Source: a bacterium | Lineage (GTDB): Bacteria > Caldisericota > Caldisericia > B22-G15 | Length of the DNA: 12,054 nt | Direction of reading: 5' to 3' | Assembly (NCBI GenBank): GCA_012517755.1 | Contig: JAAYUH010000050.1 | Span: 1 to 12,054, forward strand | Shown: positions 5,181 through 12,054 of the stretch, in pieces | Numbering within the stretch: the first letter of the stretch is position 1 | Layout: every line of letters starts with the position of its first letter | Notes under the pieces: generated by a model | The model's database searches: none | Told to the model about the DNA's origin: nothing | The model's input: only the letters and a program-made list of their open reading frames with translations | Made by a program: the position numbers and the translations under genes

Positions 5181-5275
5181 TTAAAATGAAATATTATATT
5201 AATTATATTAGAATTGTTCTGAATTTTAGGATAAAAACTTGCTTAGGAGAAAATTTTTAAAATGAAATATTATAT
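5181..5275 (+). repeat. 19-bp duplication of the activator start region
   Basis: TTAAAATGAAATATTATAT occurs at 5181-5199 and again at 5257-5275, where it carries the activator start codon. The first copy opens a 24-codon ORF (5186-5260) whose stop falls one base before the real ATG at 5262. The offset of 76 bp is not a multiple of three. The remaining bases of this 125-bp intergenic gap show no other gene. Confidence 0.85.
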
Positions 5276-6041
5276 AGGAGTAGATATTGGTTCAGTTGCT
5301 ACAAAAGTTGTTTTAATAAAAAATGATTCAGATGCTGAGTTCATTGAAGGAAAAATTTCACCAACAGGTTCCAATGGAAGTTTTACTGCTCAAAAGTTAA
5401 TTGATGAACTGCTTAAAGAAAAAAATTTAAATATAGACAATGTAGAAAAAATTTTAGCAACAGGTTATGGAAGGATAAATGTGAGTTTTACAGATTTAAC
5501 AAAAACTGAGATAAGTTGTCATGCAAAAGGAGCAAAATTCATTTTTCCAAAAACTAAAACAGTGATAGATATTGGTGGACAGGATAGCAAAGCGATTAAA
5601 CTTAATTCAAATGGAGATGTTTCAGATTTTGTTATGAATGATAAGTGTGCAGCAGGAACTGGAAGATTTCTCGAAGTTATGTCTCATGCTCTTCAGGTTG
5701 ATTTAAGTGATTTTGGAAAGTGCCATATCGAATCAAAAAAAGACACTCAAATTTCAAATATATGCACAGTTTTTGCAGAATCTGAAGTTATCTCTTTGGT
5801 AAGCGAAGGTGTTGATAAAAGAGATATAATAAAGGGAATAAATTATTCAATTGCAAAAAGAGCACTTACTCTTCTTAAAAGAGTGAATGTTGAAGAGGAG
5901 GTAACTATGACAGGCGGAGTTGCAAAAAATAGAGGAGTTGTTTTGGCTCTTGAAGATTTGTTGAAACTTAAAATAAATATACCTGATATTCCAGAATTTG
6001 TTGGTGCTCTTGGTGCTGCTTTATATGCAATAGAATCATAA
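5262..6041 (+). CDS. Acyl-CoA dehydratase activase (HgdC/BcrD-like archerase ATPase)
   Basis: 259 aa, the usual length for these homodimeric ATPases. It hydrolyses ATP to inject a very low-potential electron into a dehydratase or double-cubane protein. ASKHA-fold landmarks: phosphate loop 1 DIGSVATK (8-15), phosphate loop 2 DIGGQDSK (103-110), adenosine motif TGGVAKNRG (217-225). The two cysteines that hold the [4Fe-4S] cluster between monomers are Cys129 in NDKCAAGTGRFLE and Cys168 in ICTVFAESE. AGGAGA lies at 5245-5250, 11 nt before the ATG. It follows its two likely clients in the same direction, the standard arrangement for the system. A decoy copy of its start lies 76 bp upstream. Confidence 0.95.
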   Translation: MKYYIGVDIGSVATKVVLIKNDSDAEFIEGKISPTGSNGSFTAQKLIDELLKEKNLNIDNVEKILATGYGRINVSFTDLTKTEISCHAKGAKFIFPKTKTVIDIGGQDSKAIKLNSNGDVSDFVMNDKCAAGTGRFLEVMSHALQVDLSDFGKCHIESKKDTQISNICTVFAESEVISLVSEGVDKRDIIKGINYSIAKRALTLLKRVNVEEEVTMTGGVAKNRGVVLALEDLLKLKINIPDIPEFVGALGAALYAIES

Positions 6042-6077
6042 TAGGAAAATAATTAAATGAATTATAGGAGGATAAAA

Positions 6078-7349
6078 ATGGAAGAGATAATTGAAGTAAA
6101 GGGAAGAGAAATTTTAGATTCAAGAGGAGATCCAACAATTGAGGTTGAAGTAAAAACTATTTCAGGAAGTATTGGTGTTGCTTGTGTACCATCTGGTGCA
6201 TCAACTGGAAAATTTGAAGCATTAGAGTTAAGAGATAATGATGAGAGGTTTTACGGTAAAGGTGTGTTAAAAGCTATTAAAAATATTGAACTTATAATTG
6301 CACCAGAAATTCTCGGTCTTGATGTCTTAAATCAAGAAGAGATAGATAGAAGGATGATAGAGTTGGATGGTACAAAAAATAAAAGTAATTTAGGTGCAAA
6401 TGCAATTCTTGGAGTTTCTCTTGCAGTTTCAAGAGCTGCCTCACACTTTTTAGATATTCCATTATATAAATATATTGGTGGATTTTTCACTGATACATTG
6501 CCAGTTCCCTTCTTAAATATAATAAATGGTGGAAAACATGCAGAAAATAATCTTGATATCCAGGAGTTTATGATTGTTCCATTTGGTTTTAACTCTTTTA
6601 AAGATGCAATCAGGGCTTCATCTGAAATATATCACACTCTGAAAAATATTTTAAAAAAGAAAGAACTTACATTAGGAGTTGGAGACGAAGGAGGTTTTTC
6701 ACCAAATTTAGAAAATAATGAAGAGGCATTAAAATTGATAGTTGAAGCTGTGGATGAAGCAAACTATAAATTAGGAAAAGAGATCTTTCTTGCTCTTGAT
6801 TCTGCAGCAAGTAGTTTTCATAAAGATGGTAAATATTTTTTTGAAGGAAAAGAGGTTGGTTCCTCCTTTATGATTGATTATTATGAAAAATTGATCGATA
6901 AATATCCAATAATTTCCCTTGAAGATCCATTATCTGAAGATGATTATGAAGGATGGAAAGACTTAACAAAAAAATTAAAAGATAAAATATTTATCATAGG
7001 TGATGATATTTTTGTAACCAATAAAGAGAAATTAATTTTTGGAATAGAAAATGGAATAGCAAATTCAATTTTAATAAAAGTGAATCAAATTGGAACCCTT
7101 TCTGAAACTCTTGAAGTTATAAAAATTGCAAAAATGAATGGATATAATTATATGATTTCTCATAGATCTGGCGAAACAATAGATTCTTATATCTCAGATT
7201 TAGCAGTTGGCACAAGTAGTTTAATGATAAAGGCAGGTGCTCCATCAAGAGGAGAGAGAGTTTCTAAATATAATAGATTGATACAAATTGAGGAGGAAGT
7301 TGGTGAAAATAAAAGATTTGGAAGTGAATTTCTCAGAATTAAAAGATAA
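6078..7349 (+). CDS. eno: Enolase (phosphopyruvate hydratase)
   Basis: Glycolytic and gluconeogenic enzyme interconverting 2-phosphoglycerate and phosphoenolpyruvate in the cytoplasm. At 423 aa it is full length. Motifs in order: PSGASTGKFEA (38-48), HAENNLDIQEFMI (154-166), GDEGGFSP with Glu204 (202-209), LALDSAAS with the first metal Asp (238-245), SLEDPLSEDD with Glu282 (280-289), GDDIFVTN with Asp309 (308-315), catalytic Lys334 in IKVNQIGT, SHRSGET (361-367) and IKAGAPSRGERVSKYN (384-399). The ATG at 6078 is chosen over one at 6057 because TAGGAGG at 6065-6071 lies just before it and MEEIIEVKGREILDSRG is the family N-terminus. It starts 36 bp after the activator and overlaps the next gene by 47 bp. 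Confidence 0.98.
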   Translation: MEEIIEVKGREILDSRGDPTIEVEVKTISGSIGVACVPSGASTGKFEALELRDNDERFYGKGVLKAIKNIELIIAPEILGLDVLNQEEIDRRMIELDGTKNKSNLGANAILGVSLAVSRAASHFLDIPLYKYIGGFFTDTLPVPFLNIINGGKHAENNLDIQEFMIVPFGFNSFKDAIRASSEIYHTLKNILKKKELTLGVGDEGGFSPNLENNEEALKLIVEAVDEANYKLGKEIFLALDSAASSFHKDGKYFFEGKEVGSSFMIDYYEKLIDKYPIISLEDPLSEDDYEGWKDLTKKLKDKIFIIGDDIFVTNKEKLIFGIENGIANSILIKVNQIGTLSETLEVIKIAKMNGYNYMISHRSGETIDSYISDLAVGTSSLMIKAGAPSRGERVSKYNRLIQIEEEVGENKRFGSEFLRIKR

Positions 7350-8583
7350 AATTAAAGATAGAGAAATATTAATTTCTGTAATTGGCCTTGGATATGTTGG
7401 TTTAACAATAAGTGAGCTACTATTAAATAAAGGATTTAAAGTTTTAGGTTATGATGTCTCTACTGAAAGAATCAATTATCTAAAAAAGGGGAAATCATAT
7501 CTTGTTGATATAGATGATGATGTCATAAAAAAATATATAGGTAAACAATTTTTTCCTACAAATTCAGTTAAAGACTTAGTTAAATCAGATGTTTATATTG
7601 TGTCAGTTCCAACGCCATTGAATGAAGGAGATAAACCAGAATTAAAATTTATATTAAAAGCAATAAGAGATATAAGAAAATCTTTAGATAAAGATGGAAA
7701 ATTGATTATTTTTGAAAGTACTCTTCCACCTGGTTCAACTCAAGAATTGATATATCCAAAACTAAAAAAAGGTGGAAAAAAATTTTATCTCTGTTTTTCA
7801 CCTGAAAGAATAAATCCTGGAAGCCATTATCCAGTAAACACTATTCCAAAAATAATGAGTGGAATTGATGAAGAATCACTTGCCATAGGAATCTACTTTT
7901 ATTCATCAATTTTTGAGAAAATAATACCAGTATCAAGCACAAAGGTTGCAGAGTACATTAAAATTCTTGAAAATAGTTATAGATTTATAAATATCTCATT
8001 TATAAATGAATTTGCTAAACTCACCTCTCTCGATAATGTAGATATATTTGAGGTTATAGAAGGAGCAAAAACTAAACCATATGGATTTACGCCTTTTTAT
8101 CCAAATTGGGGCGTTGGTGGTGATTGCATTCCAACAGTTCCAATGTTTCTTGTTGATAGAGGAGAAAAGTATGGTTTGAGAGTTTCATCTATAGAATATT
8201 CAGATCTAATCAACAAAAGTATGCCCCATTATTGGTTTAACAAAGTGAAAAAATATATTAAAAAAAATGTTTTAATTTTAGGTATAACATACAAAAAAGA
8301 TGTAAATGATTTAAGAAACTCTCAACCATTAAAATTTATGGAACTACTAATAGATAATGGAGTTGATGCTTCTTATTATGATCCATTTATTGAGATGATT
8401 GAAATAAAAGGTAAAAAATTAAAAAGCATAAAACCAACAAAGAATAACCTCAAAAAATTTGACCTAATTGTAATTGGTGCTGACCATTCAGATATTCCAT
8501 ACTATGATTTATTAAATTTAAAAAAATATATACTCGATCCTTTTGGTAGACTTCCTAAATCAAAATATATTATTTCTTTTTAA
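7303..8583 (+). CDS. Nucleotide-sugar 6-dehydrogenase (UDP-GlcNAc/ManNAc dehydrogenase type)
   Basis: NAD-dependent oxidation of the 6-OH of a UDP-sugar to a uronic acid, feeding cell-envelope polysaccharide. 426 aa from a GTG start with AGGAGG (7291-7296) 6 nt upstream; a TTG at 7288 is less likely. Residues (GTG numbering): Rossmann motif GLGYVG at 28-33; PTPLNEG (104-110); ESTLPPGST (138-146); SPERINPG (166-173); conserved Lys220 in KILENSYR; active-site Cys275 in VGGDCIP; C-terminal domain LGITYKKDVNDLRNS (326-340). The FESTLPPGST and long GFTPFYPNWGVGG segments fit the WecC/WbpA group more than UDP-glucose dehydrogenase. The usual GGHCIP is GGDCIP here. It overlaps enolase by 47 bp. Confidence 0.93.
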   Translation: MKIKDLEVNFSELKDKIKDREILISVIGLGYVGLTISELLLNKGFKVLGYDVSTERINYLKKGKSYLVDIDDDVIKKYIGKQFFPTNSVKDLVKSDVYIVSVPTPLNEGDKPELKFILKAIRDIRKSLDKDGKLIIFESTLPPGSTQELIYPKLKKGGKKFYLCFSPERINPGSHYPVNTIPKIMSGIDEESLAIGIYFYSSIFEKIIPVSSTKVAEYIKILENSYRFINISFINEFAKLTSLDNVDIFEVIEGAKTKPYGFTPFYPNWGVGGDCIPTVPMFLVDRGEKYGLRVSSIEYSDLINKSMPHYWFNKVKKYIKKNVLILGITYKKDVNDLRNSQPLKFMELLIDNGVDASYYDPFIEMIEIKGKKLKSIKPTKNNLKKFDLIVIGADHSDIPYYDLLNLKKYILDPFGRLPKSKYIISF

Positions 8584-8586
8584 TTG

Positions 8587-8595
8587 TGGTAAAAT
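8587..8595 (+). promoter_or_regulatory. Extended -10 promoter candidate
   Basis: TGG followed by TAAAAT is an extended -10 element in the 19-bp gap after the sugar dehydrogenase. Initiation about 7 nt downstream would fall at the ATG at 8603, giving a nearly leaderless transcript. No -35 box is visible. AT-rich sequence makes chance matches common. Confidence 0.35.
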
Positions 8596-8602
8596 ATATT
8601 TT

Positions 8603-9301
8603 ATGATAAAAGAGGATATGAAACATTTAATTAAAACTGCATTAAAAGATGTTTTTTCTGAAAAAATTAACAAAATTGTTGAGTTTGATAGCAACTCATA
8701 TCTAATTTACACCGATTCAACCTTAATCCTTTTAAAAGATGATTCTATTATTGGTGGGATGAACAACCATTTTCGTTTTTTCAACTCATACCATTTTGGT
8801 GATAAGTGTGTTGTTATTGAAAAAGATTTGATTCTGAAATTTATGAAAAAATTTGATTCTCTTAAAAAGAAAAAACCAATTAAAGCCTCTGTTATGTTTA
8901 TTGGACAAAAAAATGAGGTATACATTGTTTCACCAGCATTTATACTTGAATTCAAGGAAAAATTTGGAACAATTGGAAAAGCTGAAGATGGCGAAATAAT
9001 AATATTTGTTCCAACACTTTTGTTGCATAAATTAGGTAGTGAAGAGATGAATGAGGATGAAATAAAGTCAAGAAGAATGATACAAATTATAGAAGATATT
9101 AACACAATTGTGTTTGATGATATTTCTAACTATGATGATAATTATGAGATAAGCATCTCTTTAACTCCAAACCTTTTTCTTGATACATCAAATGATGAAA
9201 AAAATGAATATTTTTTGAAAAAAATAGACGAGCTTGAAAAGGAGATAAAAAAATTAAAAGAAGAGAATAAAAAAGGAAGGAGGAAGAAAAGTGGAAATTA
9301 A
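8603..9301 (+). CDS. Unrecognised cytoplasmic protein with C-terminal coiled coil
   Basis: 232 aa, no family recognised. Residues 1-145 look like an alternating beta/alpha domain with hydrophobic strands (SYLIYTDSTLILL at 32-44, KASVMFIG at 94-101, EVYIVSPAFILEF at 105-117, EIIIFVPTLLL at 131-141). A middle helix-rich charged part follows. Residues 200-224 form a Lys/Glu coiled coil (KKIDELEKEIKKLKEE), and a basic tail closes it. No signal peptide or membrane segment. ATG 8603 is preferred over 8543, which lies inside the upstream gene's coding end and would add residues without a ribosome site; no strong site precedes 8603 either. It overlaps the next gene by 11 bp. Confidence 0.75.
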   Translation: MIKEDMKHLIKTALKDVFSEKINKIVEFDSNSYLIYTDSTLILLKDDSIIGGMNNHFRFFNSYHFGDKCVVIEKDLILKFMKKFDSLKKKKPIKASVMFIGQKNEVYIVSPAFILEFKEKFGTIGKAEDGEIIIFVPTLLLHKLGSEEMNEDEIKSRRMIQIIEDINTIVFDDISNYDDNYEISISLTPNLFLDTSNDEKNEYFLKKIDELEKEIKKLKEENKKGRRKKSGN

Positions 9302-9611
9302 ATTTGAAAAAGAAGATGAAAAAAATATTATAGCTGCAATAAGTTATATCCCTTTTCTTTTTATTGTTTCATTAATTCTTGCAAAAGATGATGAATTTGT
9401 CCTTTCTCATGCAAAACAGGGTTTTGGTTTGTTTATTGTAGAAGTTATAATCTGGCTTTTAAGTTTAATACCAATAATAGGTTTCATATTTAAATATATT
9501 TTTGGGGTATTGATATTTCTTGTTGCTTTATATGCTTTTATAGAAGCACTTGTAGGAAAATTTTGGAAGATTCCTTTAATAGGAGATCTCTCACAAGAGA
9601 TTAAATTTTGA
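9291..9611 (+). CDS. Small DUF4870/Tic20-like membrane protein
   Basis: 106 aa, three predicted membrane helices (about 12-31, 45-66, 68-88). The loop after helix 1 carries LSHAKQGFG (38-46), matching the His-Ala-x-Gln motif typical of DUF4870 proteins; their function is unknown. GTG start with AAGGAGG (9277-9283) 7 nt upstream. It begins inside the end of the preceding gene and ends in a four-base TTGA overlap with rsmA, so translation of the three is probably coupled. Confidence 0.75.
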   Translation: MEIKFEKEDEKNIIAAISYIPFLFIVSLILAKDDEFVLSHAKQGFGLFIVEVIIWLLSLIPIIGFIFKYIFGVLIFLVALYAFIEALVGKFWKIPLIGDLSQEIKF

Positions 9612-10384
9612 GCAAGGCTGATTTATTAAAACAAAAATTTAGATTTAAAAAAAGTTTAGGTCAAAATATTTTTATTGGAAATACTCAAAATTTATTGAAT
9701 TTAACAAATTTTATGGATGATGATTTTATAATTGAGGTCGGAACTGGTACTGGGAATATTACAAAAGAGATTGCAAAAAGAGTTGAATTTGTAAGAAGTT
9801 ATGAAATTGATGAGAGATTAAAAGAGTTTATAAATCAAAATGTTATTTTTTACAAAAACATTGAAGTTAAATATATGGATTTTCTGTTAGAAGATAAATT
9901 TCCTGAGCGTTTCAAATTTTTTTCAAACCTACCATATTCTCAAGCAACAGAAATTTTGAAAAAATGTTCTATGATAAACAGTATAAAAGAGGGATATTTT
10001 ATGATTCAGAAAGAACTTGGCGAAAGAATAATTTCTAAAGAAGGTTCGAAAAAATATGGAGCAATATCAATTTTTCTGCAAACTTTTTTCTCTTTCAAAT
10101 CTCTAAAAGAGTTCAGTAAAAATCTTTTTTATCCAAAACCTAAGGTTGATTCAATTTTTATATATTTTAAAAGAATTAGAGAATGGAATGATGACTTTAA
10201 AGAATATGAAACTTTTTTAAAAGATATTTTTTCAAAAAGAAGAAAAAAAATAAAAAAATATTTATCAGATTATTTAAATGATATGAATATAGACACAAAT
10301 TTAAGACCTGAAGATATAAAGGTTGAAGATTATATAAAAATTTATGAAAATTTTATCAGAAGCAAAGATAAATCTCACTCTTGA
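9608..10384 (+). CDS. rsmA: 16S rRNA (adenine1518-N6/adenine1519-N6)-dimethyltransferase
   Basis: Dimethylates two adjacent adenines in the 3' hairpin of 16S rRNA using SAM, a late step of small-subunit assembly. 258 aa, at the short end for the family. Motifs: FRFKKSLGQNIFI (11-23), SAM site IEVGTGTGNIT (42-52; the family more often has GPGxGxLT), YEID (65-68), catalytic SNLPYSQAT (106-114), FYPKPKVDS (174-182), and the C-terminal IFSKRRKKIKKYL (207-219). The TTG start overlaps the previous stop as TTGA. It is required because KKSLGQN lies well before the next ATG. Overlaps ispE by 41 bp, a common gene pair in bacteria. Confidence 0.95.
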   Translation: MSKADLLKQKFRFKKSLGQNIFIGNTQNLLNLTNFMDDDFIIEVGTGTGNITKEIAKRVEFVRSYEIDERLKEFINQNVIFYKNIEVKYMDFLLEDKFPERFKFFSNLPYSQATEILKKCSMINSIKEGYFMIQKELGERIISKEGSKKYGAISIFLQTFFSFKSLKEFSKNLFYPKPKVDSIFIYFKRIREWNDDFKEYETFLKDIFSKRRKKIKKYLSDYLNDMNIDTNLRPEDIKVEDYIKIYENFIRSKDKSHS

Positions 10385-11225
10385 TATATTAGGCAAATTA
10401 CCACAAAATTATCACTATATAAAAAGTATTGTTTTAAAAATTCCAATTTATGATGAGATAAAAGTTGATTATTCTGATAAAGATGAGGTTTCATTTGAAA
10501 ATATTTTAGTTCAAGATAGCAACATTGAAAAGGTCAAAAATCTATTTTTTTCTAAGATAGGTAAAAGTGATAAGTTTAATATAATAATTAAAAAAAATAT
10601 TCCTGTTGGAAGTGGTTTAGGTGGGGGAAGTTCAAATGCTGCGAAATTACTGCTTCTATTTAATGAAATTTATAATTATCCTTTATCTGATGAAGAGTTA
10701 ATTTCTCTTGGTGAACAAATTGGCTCAGATGTTCCTCTTTTTTTGAGAAAAGAAAAACTCTTATTGATTCAAAGTAAAGGCGAGAAAATCTTTCCATTAT
10801 ATGTAAAAGATTATGAGTTTTATTTTTCAGTAATCTATCCTAACATAAAAATATCAACAAAAGAGATTTATAATGAAGTTAAAGAAGTCGAGATAAAAGA
10901 AGAGAAAAGTGAAAAAGTCATTGATAAATTGATAAAATCAGAAGATTTTATACCATATCTTGGTAATGATCTTGAATATTATGCTTTTAAAATTAAACCA
11001 GAATTAAAAGAGATAAAAGATTTTTTATTAAAGCACAACGCTTTAAATGTTATCTTAACTGGAAGTGGTTCTTCCTTTGTCTCTTTTTTTAATTCTCCAT
11101 ATCCTCTTTATTCTCTTTCAAATCATCTTGAGGTTTTTCAGAAAGATTTGAATCGGAAGTTTCAGCTTTTTCTTTTTCATGCTTTAGGCTGGGAGAAGAT
11201 TTATAGAATAGATACGCAAAAATAA
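10344..11225 (+). CDS. ispE: 4-diphosphocytidyl-2-C-methyl-D-erythritol kinase
   Basis: GHMP kinase of the non-mevalonate isoprenoid pathway, phosphorylating CDP-methylerythritol with ATP. 293 aa. Visible: AKINLTLDI with catalytic Lys8 (7-15), a YHYIKSIV substrate segment (23-30), the glycine-rich ATP loop PVGSGLGGGSSNAA (87-100), GSDVP with catalytic Asp129 (127-131), and C-terminal LTGSGSSFVSFF (238-249). No strong ribosome site precedes the ATG; it lies inside rsmA, so coupling is likely. The last 45 codons are encoded opposite the 3' end of lgt. That tail is about the length usually found after the GSGSS motif, so the overlap is real and not an artefact of a late stop. Confidence 0.95.
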   Translation: MKILSEAKINLTLDILGKLPQNYHYIKSIVLKIPIYDEIKVDYSDKDEVSFENILVQDSNIEKVKNLFFSKIGKSDKFNIIIKKNIPVGSGLGGGSSNAAKLLLLFNEIYNYPLSDEELISLGEQIGSDVPLFLRKEKLLLIQSKGEKIFPLYVKDYEFYFSVIYPNIKISTKEIYNEVKEVEIKEEKSEKVIDKLIKSEDFIPYLGNDLEYYAFKIKPELKEIKDFLLKHNALNVILTGSGSSFVSFFNSPYPLYSLSNHLEVFQKDLNRKFQLFLFHALGWEKIYRIDTQK

Positions 11226-11937
11226 CAATTAAAAAACAGCCCCATTGAGATGCTGTTAATCCAAATATCTGGTAATGATCACCTCTTAAAAATTCAATTA
11301 AAAATGTGAATATTGAATATAAAATGAGAAAAAGAGTAAAGACACCACCATCAACTTTTACTTTGTTTTTATATCTTAAAAGAATGAATAGAGTTATAAA
11401 ACCGGTAATTGAAAGAAGAGGTTGTGTAGGATAAAGAGGTATACCAAGTGGTGCAAATGATTCAGGGTTAGTGAATGTTATTGAAAATGGAAATGGAAGA
11501 CCTGTTGGTTTTCCATAACAACAACCATTAAGAAAACATCCTATCCTTCCTATAGCCCATCCAAATGCAAGAGGAATTGATACGATATCAGTTACTTTGT
11601 GAAAAATATTTCCTCTTTTTTTCCAGAAATAGTATGAAAAAATAAGACCTGCTATTATAATTCCAAGATAAGATAAACCACCTTCCCAAAGATAGAGAAT
11701 CCTCAATGGATGAGTTAAATAATATAAAGGAGTGTTACCAAAAACATAAAGTAATCTTGCCCCTATTACACCAACAATGATAACCCATATAGCGTAATCA
11801 AAGAAAGTATCTTCATCAACCCCTATTTTCATTAACTCTTTTCTTGAATAGAAAATTCCAAAAACAACTGCAACTGCAATCATTACTCCATACCATCTTA
11901 TTGCATAGTCACCTATTCTAATAAAAATTGGATACAT
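11089..11937 (-). CDS. lgt: Prolipoprotein diacylglyceryl transferase
   Basis: Inner-membrane enzyme that moves diacylglycerol from phosphatidylglycerol to the lipobox cysteine of prolipoproteins. 282 aa with about seven membrane helices. Signature segments: IRWYGVMIA (13-21), IGARLLYV (58-65), LWEGGLSYLG (83-92), GWAIGRIGCFLNGCCYG (126-142), YPTQPLLS (169-176) and FLIEFLRGD (212-220) followed by LTASQWG. The essential His of the E. coli enzyme (GGMSFHG) is replaced by Leu91. The C-terminal 37 residues after the last helix are a charged tail rich in Lys and Glu, coded opposite ispE. AAGGAG (11948-11943) lies 5 nt before ATG. Confidence 0.95.
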   Translation of the reverse strand: MYPIFIRIGDYAIRWYGVMIAVAVVFGIFYSRKELMKIGVDEDTFFDYAIWVIIVGVIGARLLYVFGNTPLYYLTHPLRILYLWEGGLSYLGIIIAGLIFSYYFWKKRGNIFHKVTDIVSIPLAFGWAIGRIGCFLNGCCYGKPTGLPFPFSITFTNPESFAPLGIPLYPTQPLLSITGFITLFILLRYKNKVKVDGGVFTLFLILYSIFTFLIEFLRGDHYQIFGLTASQWGCFLIVIFAYLFYKSSPSLKHEKEKAETSDSNLSEKPQDDLKENKEDMEN

Positions 11938-11971
11938 ATCAACTCCTTTTCAAAAAAATTATCAAATTAAT

Positions 11972-11977
11972 ATTATA
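11972..11977 (-). promoter_or_regulatory. Probable lgt -10 box
   Basis: TATAAT on the minus strand, about 35 bp before the lgt ATG. The sequence 17 bp further upstream (ATGTTA) is a poor -35 box. The other bases to 12054 show a second TATAAT on the plus strand at 12033-12038 but no gene start within the window. Confidence 0.4.
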
Positions 11978-12054
11978 ACATTGAAATATATTTCTAACAT
12001 CTTTAATCTTACTATTACAGAACTATAAGTTGTATAATAGCTAATTCAAAGAAA

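Noticed and set aside
6057..6077. Upstream ATG at 6057 as the enolase start
   Set aside because: The ribosome site TAGGAGG lies after it and the extra seven residues are not part of the enolase N-terminus.
6922..6945. EDPLSED in enolase resembling the EDPLLS repeat of the dehydratase
   Set aside because: EDPxxEDD is the conserved metal-site motif of all enolases, so the likeness is chance plus shared codon use.
8707..9105. 132-codon minus-strand ORF opposite the unrecognised 232-aa protein
   Set aside because: The plus-strand frame is longer, fits the operon spacing and has typical composition; the antisense translation is Ile/Ser/Phe-rich as expected for the complement of AT-rich coding DNA.

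Overview
This is an AT-rich bacterial stretch. Coding sequence relies on AAA, GAA, ATA and AGA codons, genes are tightly packed with strong AGGAGG-type ribosome sites, and one sigma-70-type promoter is near consensus. The 2-hydroxyacyl-CoA dehydratase-family genes with their ATP-driven activator point to a strict anaerobe. The non-mevalonate isoprenoid gene ispE and lipoprotein gene lgt fit a bacterium. The Lys/Glu/Ile-rich proteins would suit a thermophile or a low-GC fermenter (Caldisericota, Thermotogota, Atribacterota or Firmicutes-like), but no marker here settles the phylum.

The left half (about 1-5260) looks accessory and restless. A partial leftward gene leaves the window at base 1. 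Next comes a leftward XRE/S24 self-cleaving repressor. Facing it is a rightward promoter whose spacer is filled by a 7-bp inverted repeat, so it is a natural operator. Downstream lie a purine-rich degenerate repeat tract, a run of very small ORFs with their own ribosome sites, and a 78-bp REP-like hairpin element. Then come five decayed copies of the 5' end of the next gene, followed by two dehydratase-family subunit genes and their activator. In this half short duplications sit repeatedly at gene boundaries: the 3' end of the repressor, and the start regions of the first small ORF, both dehydratase subunits and the activator.

The right half (5262-11937) is compact and ordinary: activator, enolase, nucleotide-sugar dehydrogenase, an unrecognised coiled-coil protein, a small DUF4870-like membrane protein, rsmA and ispE. 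All read rightward with gaps of a few bases or overlaps. lgt converges on them from the right, and its 3' end overlaps ispE by 137 bp on the opposite strand. The last 117 bases hold only the upstream region of lgt.

The two dehydratase subunits and the activator form one enzymatic system: ATP hydrolysis on the activator drives low-potential electron transfer into the iron-sulfur component. The first subunit has exactly six cysteines, as in double-cubane-type members of the family; the second has a three-plus-one pattern. The substrate cannot be read from the sequence. No tRNA, rRNA, CRISPR array or convincing rho-independent terminator was seen.
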